Shown here: one piece after another, positions 1 through 12,669 of the stretch
How the letters are laid out: each line of letters starts with the position of its first letter
How positions within the stretch are numbered: position 1 is the stretch's first letter
Source of the DNA: Micromussa lordhowensis
Lineage: Eukaryota > Cnidaria > Anthozoa > Scleractinia > Lobophylliidae
Assembly (NCBI GenBank): GCA_964020085.1
Contig: OZ026597.1
Span: 26,852,448-26,916,447, forward strand
DNA length: 64,000 nt
Direction of reading: 5' to 3'
The notes under the pieces: generated by a model
The model's input: only the letters and a program-made list of their open reading frames with translations
Told to the model about the DNA's origin: nothing
Database searches by the model: none
Translations under genes and position numbers: made by a program

Positions 1-57
1 CTGTTTAATTGCGATGGTTGACTGGAGAAGAACTGATCATCAGGAAATGGAGAGAAA
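1..57 (-). CDS. Terminal exon (copy A) of an unrecognised gene, cut by window edge
   Basis: On the minus strand an acceptor (TTTGTCAG) at about 58-60 opens a reading frame through PDDQFFSSQPSQLNS and runs off the left edge. The same exon occurs complete at 10024-10294, and the homology continues about 240 bases into the preceding intron, so this is one of two copies. Within the shared part it differs from the other copy by a Phe-to-Ser change right after the splice site. The product is not recognised. Its upstream exons would lie at higher coordinates on this strand, and I could not identify them. Confidence 0.4.
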
Positions 58-300
58 CTGACAAATAAGAAGAGAATCTTATTGAAGAACATACTAAACA
101 TCAGAAAAAGAAAATGATCTTGATAGCTGAAGTATAGTGTTGTTTTAATGCTTAATCATACAATGAATGTTGATGAACAAGAGCTACTAGTAGTTAGGAC
201 AGAGGCAGTTTCCACGTTAATGGTATCTACCTTCTTGAAACAACTTTAATTATTGCAGCAACTTCTAAGTATTTGTAGAGGTCAGTTTAATGTATTGTTT
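1..300. repeat. Direct repeat, left copy (partner about 10239-10545)
   Basis: Bases 1 to about 300 align with about 10239-10545 in the same orientation, with scattered substitutions and small indels. The repeat covers the 5' part of a minus-strand exon and part of its upstream intron. It is cut by the window edge, so its full length is unknown. It could be a segmental duplication of a gene end; nothing shows that it is an LTR. Confidence 0.75.
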
Positions 301-727
301 AATTTTTCACAGTGTTCATCTCAGGTAGATGAGGTATTTATGTGTGCAACCCATTTAAAAGTGCAAACTGAGTACACAGCTAGCTGGGCATCAAGGGATG
401 TTGACATTTAGCTGAAGTTCTCTCTGCTCAAGATAGAGGTGTATTGATTGCAAAACAATTATCAGTGGGTTTAATTCCACTGGATGAGTTGTACATGTTT
501 CTATCTCTCTCTGTTAATGTTGTCGGCATTCTATTGATTATTAATATGCAATTCTTAACACTTTTTTTTTCAAAACTGCAAGTTGAAATTCCCTACCTCA
601 CATATAAAGACAGCTGTTGTGGTGGGTTGCTGTTGGCAGGGCACTAGAAATGACTTCTCCATGTTGTTTTTTCCCTTTTTCCGCTTGGATGGATGATAAC
701 CATTACCCTGGCCTCTTCTCCATGTAG

Positions 728-852
728 ACAAGGACATTAAGGAGCTGAATGACAGGTGGACCTCAGCAAGAAATGTGGATATCATGGAGATCTTTCATGC
801 AATGACTGGTCAGTACCACCCTAAAAATTCACCTGAATACAAAACTGCTTGA
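728..852 (+). CDS. Possible orphan terminal exon, 41 codons
   Basis: After an AG acceptor (CCATGTAG) a frame reads DKDIKELNDRWTSARN, then MEIFHAMTG, and ends at TGA. It has coding-like composition and no partner exon was found nearby. It could be an exon of an unrecognised gene, a transposase tail or chance. Confidence 0.22.
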
Positions 853-3800
853 CATGGAGGAATATTAGTAGGTTTTACTGTGTCTTTCAATAGCAGGTTT
901 AAAACCCAACTGACAATTATTCTGTTTTCACTGCATCCCATTCATAATATATATTGAAAGTGCCGCAATATGAGAACATTTAGTCCCTCCCTATTGTTGT
1001 CAAAATTAATACAATAACTCACAGAGCACTTCTCAATATTGTCATCTCACTGGTGGATGTTGCTTTATGTTGAGAGGAACAACACTAGCAACTGAGTAGT
1101 TGGACGGCACACCAACAAGGTAAGACTGCATCATGAAGCCTGCTCAAGCTGTTTCTGGTACATTCCCTGGATTTTCCCTAAAAGATAAAAGCTCCTCAAA
1201 ATGCAGGAGTATTTAGTATTTTTCAAACAGTCAAAACAATACAACAGTTTTATGCACTAAGCCTGGGGTAAATTCCACACATTCTTATTCCTTCCAGAAA
1301 TGGTCACTTTACTCATGCATGTTGAGAGAATTTGGTTGTACACCGAGACAGTATTTCCTAGAATCATGCATGTCACTCTCCACTTTCCACAATGATTCAT
1401 GTACAATTCATTATTAGTTCTGAGAATTTTGTTGTACATAAAGACTATATCTGATGTCATTTGTTGCAATTCTTTGCTAAAAGTGTATGTTCCAGAAATT
1501 TGTCCTCCAAAAACCAGCTGTTACATGTCCCAGTTCATACCTTGCCCTTGTTGTAAACTTCTCAAGACGGCTTTGTTGTAGGGCAAATTCTTACTTACTC
1601 TTGATCCATCTGTTTTTCCAGCAGTAGCAGCATAGGAAAGGAATTTGACAGGTTTGTGTGATTGTCTACAACAGTGGCGTATTTGTGTGGTTTCAAGAGA
1701 TGACTTGGTGTGGCAGTTAAGGATGAACTCTGCTAGGAAACTAAACACATTACCAGATGTTAATATTCAAATTGGAAAAGGTGAAAATATAACTTACCTT
1801 GAGTTCATAACAATGTGATCCTAAGAGGCTTCAGTGGCAATGCTGACATCTTGAGTAAAATCAGGTGACTCAAAAACTTGTTGAACCAGCAAGAAATCTT
1901 TTTTTACGTCCCCGAAAAATGGACGCTTTTTGCAACTTGAGTGAATGTGTAATGTTATCACACAAACTGACTGATTCAATACAGAGTTTTGCCCCCGAAA
2001 ATGGGCCCATTGAATGAAAGAAAGAAATTTTCATGTCCCCGAAAAATGGACACTTCGATTTTCCTAAAATAATTATGTCAATGACTATGTATTTACTCAG
2101 CACGTATATTACTTAATATAAAAATATATCTTTAGCTACTTGATGGTTTAGAGAAAAACACACTTGACACCACAGTATTTGATAGTTTTATTATAATAAT
2201 TAATAAGCTATGTGTGTTGAGCTAGTTACAATTTTGTTATGTTAAGTCTGTGATTTGTTCCTGTGTTCTTCACTCTTTCTGCTCCCGAAAATGAGCAGTG
2301 AGTATGAGCCGTAAATACTATGCTCTTTACAGTAACAACAATATTTTTACAATGCAAAAAATCCACAGGACCTAAATTAATGCATGAGGGGGAGCGCTCC
2401 TTAAGCTGAATAATTTAGCATCCAGAGAAAGCCAAGAGTGTCCCAGCGTCAGTAAAGTTAACGCTCTATTTGGAACACCCAGGGCCACTGAATGAACTTT
2501 GCATTTGTCTGTTAGCTTTGGCTTGCTAACGAGACAATGTCATTACCAAGCCTTCACATGTTTGTAGTTGGATTTAAATCTGCCAACACAAAAGCCGAAA
2601 ACCGAAAGCCGAACCAGAGACTTAATGCAAAATTAATGTTAAATTTAAATTAACTAAATTAAAAGCAACTGTATGTTATATTACACTGGAAGACAACACC
2701 TATTCCAAACCTCACTTCTGTTTGTATGATGTTTCAAATTTTTTTAAAACATGATAGTATATGACATGGTAATTTTTTTAGTTGGCAAATGAATTGAAAA
2801 TTGGACAGTTATGTCATCCTGCATTGCAACATAACATACCGGATTGCTCTCTCTCCACATACCTTATGCCAGGTTGTAGAAACCTAGCTTGTATATCATT
2901 GCTCAGACCTTCAGCCATAGGATATTACTGCTGCTTCAACATAAGTGCTGCCAGAGAAATGCTTCAATGACATGACAAGCATACAAAAGGAGCAACCAAA
3001 AGGTACAACTGGCTGGGATGTACATGTAGTTAATAACATCATGTGTGGATCTTATCCAGTGGTTTCCTTTAAACAAACATTTCAGGCATGTCCATCCCTT
3101 TTTATGAGACTACCTTCGGCATTGTATCTTGATGTTGTGTGATATCTTCCAATGGTGATGATACTGTGAGAAGAGTACTCAGTCGACTGAATTGGTACTG
3201 ACTGCAAACAGTCTCTTGCAATTAACCGTCATGGTTTGGGGTTGGGCATGAGCTCGATGATCTCACCCAAGTGAAATTAATTTGTCTTGTAATCAACAGC
3301 AAGAAGTGGATACTGATAGCCAACTCAAAGGCTAAAACTGCATTCTTGAATTTAAGGACTGTCTAGAACTTGTAGATCTACAAATCTATTAGGTGATCAC
3401 AGGGTGGGTGATTGGTTCGCAGAGAAGACCATGAAATACTGTTGTGTTGGGTTATTGACCACATAATAAGACGATAAACATTCACTTTGACAACAGGTGT
3501 TGAGAGATCTATCCCAAGTAGAAACAAATGAGAAGTGGATCCAAGCAAGAATTTTTAGAAGGATGACTGCAATCCAGTAATACACAACAACAACAACAGC
3601 CAATGTTGTTTACCCTGGTTAGGTTGAGGCATGTTGTGAATGCCACAGTGGAAAGCACTGAGTGCAAGATGTTGCAAAGGAATCATCATGACCATCAGAG
3701 AAGTGTGATCAGACCGTCAGAAAAGTGTTATCCTTAAAATGGTTTCTGTACACTGCAGCTATCAACTGGGTCATTACGGCAAGACCAGTAAGCTTATCCG

Positions 3801-3939
3801 TCTGGTTTTGATCATTAGAGGCACATGTTATCCTCATGCTGTCGAGAATATTAAGCAGCAGTAGTAATGACTACAGTGTCTCAGGGTTGCTGTTTGTTGT
3901 TCTTGTAGTGCTCAGGACAACCAAGTCTTCTTGTAAAGA
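853..3939. other. Intergenic, no supported gene
   Basis: AT-rich DNA with only short shadow-like open frames. The notable content is the cluster of four small covarying hairpins between 1907 and 2298. Otherwise I see nothing supportable. Confidence 0.5.
1907..2298. repeat. Cluster of four hairpins with a conserved loop and covarying stems
   Basis: Four short inverted repeats share the loop CCGAAAAT or CCGAAAAAT but have different, fully paired stems. At 1907-1925 the stem is CGTCC/GGACG; at 1991-2006 GCCC/GGGC; at 2034-2052 TGTCC/GGACA; at 2279-2298 CTGCTC/GAGCAG. Stem changes are compensated on both sides, as expected if the fold and the loop are what matters. No known family is recognised. 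Confidence 0.6.
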
Positions 3940-5280
3940 AATTTCATAAGTTCTCTGGTAAGTAACAAAAGCACAGAGATCTATACTCGGCAGGTAAGGT
4001 GCATTACTGACAACTGAAGAAAGACCCTTCCTCACCAGAACTGATCACAATGCTTTGCAGTGGCTAAGGAACTTTAAGAATTCTAAGGGTTAGGTGGCTA
4101 GGTGACTTGAACAGTTGAGTGACTTTGACTTTTAAGTAGATCATCATCCTGGTAGTTTAGTCTCACCCTCCCTGGGGTGAGCAAGGGACAGTGTGCCCTG
4201 ATGCAGAAATCAATGTTGCATGGGCTCAGTCTGTGAAGTGCATCCCCTTTCTAATGAGAGCATCCTTGTGGCTCAGCATCAGGGTCCTGCCCCGTCAAGT
4301 AGTGAAGTGGCTTGAGGTCAATGTCAGGCCTTCCTAGGGAAGGGAAGGGAGGGGGATGCAACCTGCTGTGATACTGGTCACAGTGGGGTTGGCTGCTTCT
4401 CAGGGATGATCTAGTGTTCAGTTGCAGGGAGGATGAAGAGACTCACCAGCAGCTTTGTTTTCCAGAAAGTATTGTATGCCCTCCATGATGTTCCCACAGC
4501 AGGCCACCTTGTTGTTATGAAAACAGTAGATAAAGTATGAAGATGATTACTTTGGTATGGCTTGAGAGAGGATGTTGAACCCCATGTCAGGAGATGTGGA
4601 CCATGCGCTGGAGCCAGTCACTCTCCTAAAGTGTCCAAAGCTGCACTGCAGAGGGTAGCTATTGACATTGTTGGTCCTACACCTAGGTCTAGCTCTGGCC
4701 ATGAGTGGTTGGTAGTAGTTTTGAACCATTTTACTAAATTTGTCGAGGCATTCCCAGTGAGAATATGTCAGCTGTCATGCTTTCCCAAAATGTGATGGAA
4801 GAATACATTTGTCAATTTGGATGTTTTGCTCCCTGCTGGCCTATGACAACAGTCTCCATGAGTCAACAGGATTCAACCCATATTGCCTAATGTGTTAGAG
4901 AGAGGCAATTTTGCCCTTGGATATTACCCATAACTTATTTAAAGACCCTGCCATTCTTTGGGTCAGTGAAAACATATCTGGAGTATTTTGTTCAGCAGAA
5001 GATTCAGGTGGAGGAAACAGAGCAGATAGTGCTCAATGGAGCACAGAAATCGAAGAATGCCTATTATGACACAAAGTGCTCTGGTCAGCAGCTCTATGTT
5101 GGAGACCGGGTATGATACAGAGACTCGACCAGGGTCAGGAAGATGAGCCTTAAGCCTTGGTGTGGCCCCTGGAGAATCATAAAGGTCCTGTCTGATGTTG
5201 CCTATTGTATTTAGGGGGAGAGAAGGAAGTGTGGAAAGTATTGGAAAAGGGGAGTGGTCCACTTCAACTACTTGGAACTA
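3940..5280 (+). mobile_element. Degenerate Ty3/gypsy-type LTR retrotransposon pol
   Basis: Broken frames read in order as the end of pol. RNase H comes first (RTDHNALQWLRNFKN, then LEQLSDFDF and VDHHPGS at about 4030-4160). The H2C2 zinc-binding part of integrase follows (AGHLVVMKTVDKV at about 4500, then the CGPCAG cysteines at about 4600). The integrase core start (VAIDIVGPTP, HFTKFVEAFPV, 4650-4765) and the integrase C-terminal part (YVGDRV, then KPWCGPWRIIKVLSDVAY, about 5095-5210) complete the series. Several stops and frameshifts make it a fossil. No gag, protease or LTRs were recognised. Confidence 0.8.
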
Positions 5281-7690
5281 TGTCGTTATCCTCCTCGAGT
5301 GACTCTTTCTGCATTATGGCAAGAGCTTGATGGAGATGTGCAGAGAAATGCTGTTGACTTGAGGTTGAAATGGTAGCTTGACATGTTGGCCACATTCAAA
5401 GTGTGCTAGTGAACTCTAGCGAATTTGAGTTGGAGTGGTTGGAAATTCCTGCTCATCCAGTCACTGAATGCCAGCTTGATGCCCACAAGGATACCTGTGT
5501 GTTAATTTCTGCTTCTTTGGAACTGTCCAGTCCCTGAAGTTTCTCATCAGCCCGAGACTTCTGCAGAGGGTTGCTTACCATTTGCTGAACCAAGTCAGAA
5601 GCCAACTTTGCTCATTTCTGGTCATGTTATGCTAGGTTACAAATGACAGGCCAGCACACTCCTAGGAGCCATGTGTGCACTTGTGAGATGAAATGAGTTG
5701 AGTTTTTAAAAAGGTGAGCAGTGAAAGTAGTGTTGTTGTGGGTGTAAAACCTGCAAATAATGTTGGCTAAAACAAACCAGCCAAGTTAAATCATCGTCCA
5801 GCAATGACATATAGACTTCGCTACAACTGTTGTTTCAAAAGGACTAATCCCGCTCTTAAGTGTGAGGGGATAGTGTAGCCTGGGGCCTCTGTCCCAGTGA
5901 ATGCCCTCTCTTGCGCAGTGGAAGCGTGTTTGAAACGAATGTGCTTCAGTGTTGTGTTCTGTACACGATTGGCTTCCCGGACATTAATGGGAAACATAAG
6001 AGACATTTCTTGCAACATTTGCATTTGAGAAGAGTCAGTATAGGAGGTTCTTGACAGTCAACTTGTCACTGCTATGGCTATACCAAAGTAAGGGGCAGTG
6101 AAGACATTGGAGATGCTTGCCAGTCTTCTTGTATTCAAGAATTATTTCCTGAAGGATTAATGGTTCTGTTTAAAACTGAATGTGATCAGGCTCCCATCAG
6201 TTTGCCATTTACTTACTTATCGCTTTCTTCTTCCCTGTGACAGTATTCCACTCCACTCTTCTTTGGTTTAATCTTGTACTTGAATGCAAGTGTGGTCTAA
6301 AATATTATACCATTCTAAGCTCAACTAAGTTGTCTAGTTTATATCCTCTGTTGAAAGATGCTAACTCTGCTTGACTTGAAGAGAAATTCCAGGCCCACAC
6401 ACAGTATTCACTGTTTAAGTGAAATGATCAGAGAGGTGGTGACATAAAGATCTGCTTAGAACCTTGTTTCAGAAGCTGAGGATTCTGCTAATCATCAAAG
6501 CAAGTCACAAGCTACAGGATCACTTACTAAAATTGTGAATATCAGTAAATGAGTGTGTTGTGTTTCACATGTTAATGACAAGCAAGCACTGTGTTACTGA
6601 TAACTGGAAAGTATCATCGAGGGTCGATGTTGGGCAGGCAAAATTTTGGTAGAGCAAACTGGAATGGGCAACCAACCCACAATGTCTTAGAGTGCAAATT
6701 TGAAAAATGTTTGAGCTAGAAGGATAAACACCTGTAAATGATACATGTATGTAAAGTTTCTTACATAACTGGGACAGGCTGAAGTTCAGTTCTGAGAAGC
6801 CAGCTAAAGTACTGTCTAAGGTGATGGCAGTACACCTTGATTATTTTTGTACGAAAGGGTTGTTAGTTCAGCTATGACAGAAAAGATCTTGATAGTCATA
6901 GGATTGACAAAGCAGCTAGGTGATCCAGATCAGGTTAGTGCTGAATGTTTTAAGTGCAACTCACAGAGCTTCCTCAAAGTACTACTCTTGTGTCTTTCTT
7001 AAGTGTGTAGGTAAAGAAGCGGTATTTAGTGAGCAACACACAGGCAATTTGCAAATCCTCTGTGAGATAATTGTAACATATCTAAAGCTGCTGAAGAAAT
7101 GCATCAGCAGGAGAAGCTGGATTGAGAAAGGGAGGACAGTGCATAACACACCTTCAATTCAATATTGATATTGTGGTAATACAGGGATACATTATGTCAG
7201 CTTTACTGTCAACCACTGTCATCAGCTGACTGTTGCTTTGAACAAAGAAAGACTGAACTAGAGAAGTATGCTAGATGCTTTCCCTTGTTCTGGATGATCT
7301 AGATAATGCAATATGCTATGTTAGACCATTCATGTCATAAGGTAAGTTAAGTCGCCATCAAGCTGATATTTTCAGACTGCCAGGGCTTCCTCCAGATCAG
7401 ACCTTGGAAATGGCTAGGATTATTTCATCCTCTCTGGATGGGACGCTGGTTTCCCCCTCTTTTCATGGCATGCAGCACATTTGTACGGGAGGTAGGGTGA
7501 AATCAGGCCTACAAATACTGAGATCCTGTCTGTTAACATTAAACCGCCATGATATTGGAGAACTAATTCACAGCTTGTCTGAGTTTATCCGGCATATTGT
7601 TCTTGGATGAATGAAGTTAAACGGTAGCCACGTGAGTCACAAGGCAAGAGAAGCCTTAATTTATAACCTCTTTGTATGGGTGGTAAGTAC
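5281..7690. other. Intergenic, nothing recognised
   Basis: AT-rich sequence with short open frames only. Some of it may be decayed flank of the upstream gypsy element, but no motif supports this. Confidence 0.4.
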
Positions 7691-7699
7691 ATGAAAGAA

Positions 7700-7893
7700 C
7701 ACAAAGATTAATGATAAGATCTGGGAAAAGACAGCGAGGAAGACCCAAAACAACTTGGAAGAGGTCGGCAAAACTGAAGTCCATAAACCTAACCTGGAGT
7801 GAAATCCGGAATGCGGCGCAAGATTGTGTGCGCTGGAGAGAGCTTGTGGCGGCCTTATGCGTCCCATGGCTCAATGAGGAAGATGATGAATGA
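7700..7893 (+). mobile_element. LINE ORF2 C-terminal remnant (1)
   Basis: An open frame reads RGRPKTTWKR, then LTWSEIRNAAQDCVRWRELV and ends after VAALC. GRPKTTW followed by a spaced WR-LV-LC motif is typical of the extreme C-terminus of many non-LTR retrotransposon polyproteins. The reverse transcriptase domain is absent here, so this is a 5'-truncated insertion or fossil. Confidence 0.7.
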
Positions 7894-8159
7894 TACGATC
7901 TACCAATCTTGCTTACTGTTCAAGATATCTAGGCAGTCAAGGCCACAAGAATACTGGTGTATGATAAATGAAGAAGAATCAAGCTTTCATGTGTGCATAG
8001 TGTTACATTTCTTAGGCTGAGAAAGATATGCAGTTATGAGACTTCTACATGGCACACTGGATTAGACATGCTCCATAAAGAAACTAATAGCAAGTCCAAA
8101 GTTGCTTTTGGGTGGATATCAGAGGGCCATAAGATAAAGACAAAGGACTCTGACCGATC

Positions 8160-8290
8160 CCAAGCTATGGCCCACCTGGAGGAGGACCCAGAGGCAGACC
8201 TCTAAGCTTTAAACCTAGCAGACCTTGTGATGTCCAAAGGCAACAAGAATGGAGAGACCTTGTTGTTTCTCTGTGCAAAGCATAGCATCT
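8160..8290 (+). mobile_element. LINE ORF2 C-terminal remnant (2)
   Basis: The frame gives GGGPRGRPLSFKP, then QRQQEWRDLVVSLCAKHS. This is the same GRP...WR-LV-LC tail as in the fragment at 7700-7893 but clearly diverged, suggesting an independent older insertion of a related element. Confidence 0.55.
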
Positions 8291-8537
8291 GAATGATCAG
8301 CAATGACTGACAAGGACAACCAAATTTAAATGGCAATGCTTGCTGATGTCATCATTTTGTGCCCCACTTGCACAATACCGGAGTGATACTCTGTTACATT
8401 TACTCTAGTTCTTGGTCATCTTTGGGAAGATGTCCTTTGTTCTCCATAAAAAGCAATCCTGTTTGTTTCCTTGTTGAATTTTTCTACAACTTGCACTCCA
8501 TCTACTTGACTGGTCTATTCTCATCTTCATAATTCTA

Positions 8538-8585
8538 GCTACAGGACCAGCAGAAATGGAGGGACCTGGTTGTTTCCCTGTGAGT
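8538..8585 (+). mobile_element. LINE ORF2 C-terminal remnant (3), very short
   Basis: The frame reads LQDQQKWRDLVVSL followed by a stop. It closely resembles the end of the fragment at 8160-8290 and may be a local duplicate of it. Confidence 0.4.
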
Positions 8586-8589
8586 CATT

Positions 8590-10023
8590 TTGTGCCAAAG
8601 GATTTGTGTTGATGACAGTGAGGATGATGACAGATAAGTCATGCATGCTATGTGTGGTTGGGTAAACTTGAGTTTCATTCTTGCTGCCTCTTGATTGCTT
8701 CTGTTTGTGTTTTCTTTAGCTGCCCATGCTCTACCATAGAATAAATTAAAAGCATGATGTGTGATGATTATCATGTCGACAATTAGGAAGGAATGGTGAA
8801 AATGATCGGACATGTATCTCATCTGTAGGTGGATAGATTTTGTTGCATTTTGATTGCTTTTGTTGTATGAGTTGTCTTTTAGTCGTAAAGCTTCAATGGC
8901 ATTACGCTTGTTAAAGTCACCATACCTAGGCAGTCAAGGCCACAATGATATGTTGGCATCCATTGCAATCCTTTGCCCAGGTGTTCCACATCTCCATTCC
9001 AAGTCAGGTCCTGTTGTTCTAAATTGTTCTATAATATTATATACTGCCTGTCTACCTTGTCTACTACTACTCTCACTGTCCTAATTCCAGCAGTAGGTGA
9101 TTTCATTGTGATGTCATGCCATCATTGAGAATCCTAAAATCCTTTGTTTAGCTCATTGTAATTGGGCTTCTATTTATTGTTATTTAGAGGCAAAATAATG
9201 TCACTGCATTGGCAGCTTCCTAGCTAGCTGCTTGCAGTGTTTCATTGCTTTGTACTCCTGAACTCTCTGCTAACCAACCCGCTAGCTGCCTCTCCTCTTC
9301 TGGTTGACCGGTTATTATCAAAGGCTATACCTATCCAACTGATATGAACCTGAGGTGTGTGCTTTGTCCCATGATCCCATGTCCCTAGTGCCTTTATATT
9401 TTGTGAAGATTTTTTGCTTTCCAGAGTTGTCACACTGGTGAAATTTACCCCTGAATAGGATAAATATTATGATTTATCCATCTGAAAATATGTCCAAAGA
9501 AATGTTAAAAGCCAATTATTAAACTTTCTCACAAATTGGAAACCTTGCAAAAAAGTAAAGGCATTAGGGTGAGTACCTAGATGCGTGACAACTAGCCTAT
9601 GCTTTGCCTAAACTAACTACCTGCATTATCTGTAAAACATCTGGTTGAACCTTACCAGAAAAATTTCACTTATCAGCGTGTAGACTGTCAAGTGAAACGT
9701 AAAAGAATAATTGACCTAGGCGCAACTAAGCGGGAGTCAAAATGCAACAAGAACATGAAGTCGCAAAATGAAGCCAGAGTTAAGTCGAAATGAAGCCAGA
9801 GTGAAGTTGAAATAAAGTCGGTTTGAAGTCGAATAGAGCCGGATTGAAGTAAAAAAGAAGTTTGAATGAAGTCGAATTAGAACCGAACTGAAGTCGAAAT
9901 GAAACTGAATTCCAATCACTGGTCGAATAACCTGAAAAGAAGCCCAACTTAAAAAGGCAAGAGGGAGGATCCATCCCATATCCAGGGTCCCGTTAGTAAA
10001 TCTAACTAGATTATCTATTTAAG
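8590..10023. other. Intergenic, no supported gene
   Basis: No coding exon is supported. At about 9765-9910 there is an irregular array of GAAGTCGAA-like units (AAGTCGAAATGAAG, GAAGTCGGTTTGAAGTCGAA and similar), which produces meaningless open frames on the minus strand. Confidence 0.5.
9765..9910. repeat. Degenerate minisatellite of GAAGTCGAA-type units
   Basis: Repeated copies of a roughly 10-12 base unit built on TGAAGTCGAA are separated by point changes and small indels. It is an old, decayed tandem repeat. Confidence 0.6.
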
Positions 10024-10294
10024 TTAAGCTAAATCAGAAGTATATAGACTTCTGACCGAAAGTGTGTGCTTGTATGCTTTGTAAGGTTCATCCAGAGCTC
10101 TATTTACCCACCCCTCCCAGCCCACAGTGAATGCACTAACCACCAGCATGATTTTTTCATCAGAGTCTTGTCTGGCTTGGGTGTGGCTGTCAGCATATAG
10201 ATGAAAGGCAAACTGGGGCGGTCTGTCTTTGAAATGGCTGTTTAATTGCGATGGTTGACTGGAGAAGAACTGATCATCAGGAAATGGAAAGAAA
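10024..10294 (-). CDS. Terminal exon (copy B) of an unrecognised gene
   Basis: The minus strand shows a good acceptor (TTATTTTTCAG) and a 271-base exon entering in phase 2, ending at TAA. The product includes PDDQFFSSQPS, FKDRPPQFAFHLYADSHTQA, KIMLVVSAFTVGWEGWVNRA and DEPYKAYKHTLSVRSLYTSD. It looks like real protein and its start is duplicated at the left window edge, but I do not recognise the family. Homology to copy A stops in the intron at about 10545, so this copy may be an orphaned duplicate without its upstream exons. Confidence 0.45.
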
Positions 10295-10545
10295 CTGAAA
10301 AATAAGAAGAGAATCTTATTGAAAAACATGCTAAACATCAGAAAAGGAAAACGATCTTGATAGCTGAAGTATGGTGTTCTACGAATGCTTAATCATACAA
10401 TACATGTTGACGAACAAGAGCTACATGTACTAGTAGTTAGGACAGAAGCAGTTTCCATGTAATGGTATCTACCTTCTCAAAACGCCTTCAATTATTGCAG
10501 CAACTTCTAAGTTTTTGTAGAGGTCAATTTAATTTATTGTTATAT
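10239..10545. repeat. Direct repeat, right copy (partner 1-300)
   Basis: Same-orientation copy of the sequence at the left window edge, covering part of the minus-strand terminal exon and about 250 bases of intron. Differences are mostly single substitutions plus a few short indels. Similarity ends abruptly near TTTAATTTATTGTT. Confidence 0.75.
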
Positions 10546-12628
10546 CAGCCTTTTAATTAATTATCGAGTTTGAAGTCTTTTTCATCTTTAAATAAAACTG
10601 ATTAGGATGGTTTTGGGCGGTTTCCACTATCTCAATAATCAAACAATTATGGCGCGATGTACAGTGTCCATAATTCTTAAGTCACGAGGGTTTTAAATTT
10701 TTAAGTCAAGGATAATAATTGCCCTTATTCTTTGCACAGTTTTGATGTGAATTGACTTTGATGAACGATTAAAACATTCGCCATCTTAATAAATCGAACA
10801 GTTTATGGCGCGAAGTTACCCGTGTGGAATCCGATGGCGAAGAATTTCTGAAAAAAGTATTTTTTTAATTATTCATATTAATCACTCCTATGATTTTCCA
10901 GACGGTTTCGGCGATTAAATGGACTGTAAACTTTTTGGATTAATAAACGTGTAGTCAGGTTTTGAGAGGTTAATCCAAAGGAAAATTTACTCGTCAGTGT
11001 ACCTAAAGATCAGAAGCGGCTTGCCTTTTTTCGCGTCTTACTGTAGCATCACCTAAATATAAACTACAATTTTTTGTGTGTGATAAGGGAATATTTTTCG
11101 AAATCAGATTTTACGAAATTATTTGACAGAATGAACCCTTAGTGTAATATTTTGGTCCGATCCCAAACGTAAAAATGGCAATTAAAGTTATTTCCTAAGA
11201 CAATACTGATAAATATTACTGTTCTCCTCGGGATCAGTCATTAAGTGTTAATTGTTTCGTTATTCAAGGGAAGTATTCCCCAGGTTAAGTTGTTTTCCTT
11301 TCCTTAAGAAAAGTTTCCCCAAAACGGTTTCCCGCCAAACCTTAACCGCAGCGTTTCGCTAACTTTGCGTGAAAAAAGCTTTAGGGAAAGTGGGATTCCA
11401 ACGAAAACTTATCTGAACTTGACTTTGTGTTTAGTCGCGTTTGAAAACTTTATTAAATGTCGCAAATTCTAAGGAAAAAAATTCCTAAAATTCTTAAAAA
11501 GGTCCTGGTGCAGTGTCCATCGATGTTCGTGTGTGAATCTAGGGAAAAAAAATATCGACCGAGTCTTTACAAACAATTTTATGAATCACAAGTTTTTAAC
11601 AAATGAAAATAAAGAACTATCGTTAAAAGAATAGAACACGGCGCCTACCTCGGGTGCGGCTTGAATGATGAAGAAGCGCCAAGCTTGTCAACATGGTGTT
11701 TCAATGTCGCCACGTGTTTTGTTCAGGAGTGAAGATTAGTGAACATTCCTTCATGAGCTGGAAATGAGTCACTTCACTGGCAATTTCTGCTAACAACATT
11801 AAAACTTACGTTAATGGCTAAGTTAAATTAACTTACATGTAAATTGTATGAAAGATAACAATGTAAAACACTTAGAATTTCATGTTTACGTTGTTACGCC
11901 TCGAAACATGTACGCGGTAAAATATGCCGAAATTACACAAACAAAGTAGCACTGACCTCATTCCCTTTGTCTCTTAAATTTCCCTTTCAGAAAACTTCTA
12001 AATATTGATGAATTATTTTGTGACGTAAATAGTTTAGCGAAGAAGGCAAACTACAAAGATCTTTCTCGGAAAGCTCGCGCTCAAGTTCCCTGGATCTGTG
12101 AAAAGCTGAATGAACACTCTGCAAACTGCGCCAGGGTTTTAGGTGAACCTCACTGTCCACACATGCTAATACTGTACTCTGATTGGCGGTGGCTCTTTGC
12201 GTTGCAAGGGGCTTCCCGGCACGATACAGCTGTACACCACTCGGGCAATTCGCGTAAACTACAAAATCTTTCTCTCTTCTTAATTCTGGTAAATTAAAAT
12301 TAAGCCTGTTGTTTGATTCGCAGGCGAACGCTCTTTTAGTTTTTTTTTTTTTTTTTTTTGCCTTTACTTGCAAGGATTTTTCGTGAACATTGATGCTACC
12401 CAACGTGGGTTCGTTTTAATTTCTGATTGGGTGTTTATCCTCGTGGATGTTTTTGACAGTGACAGTGACATTGATCTATCCCACGTGGGATAGACAATTC
12501 CTGATTGGCTCTTTTTTCGCGCGTATTTTTCAGCACATCGCAGAGTGTCTCTTTTTCAAGCAGTTATGTCCGTCTGGGTTACTTTTTGTAGCTTACTGCC
12601 TAAAGAGGCGTATGCTGTCCTTCTGAGT

Positions 12629-12669
<41 letters not shown>

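Noticed and set aside
1..10545. 1-300 and 10239-10545 as LTRs of one retrotransposon
   Set aside because: The repeat contains exon and intron sequence of a minus-strand gene, has no TG...CA ends that I can define, and its left end is cut by the window. The gypsy remnant inside is too decayed to belong to the less diverged repeats.
11987..12403. 138-residue minus-strand frame
   Set aside because: Includes a poly-Lys run from an oligo-T tract and has no family resemblance.
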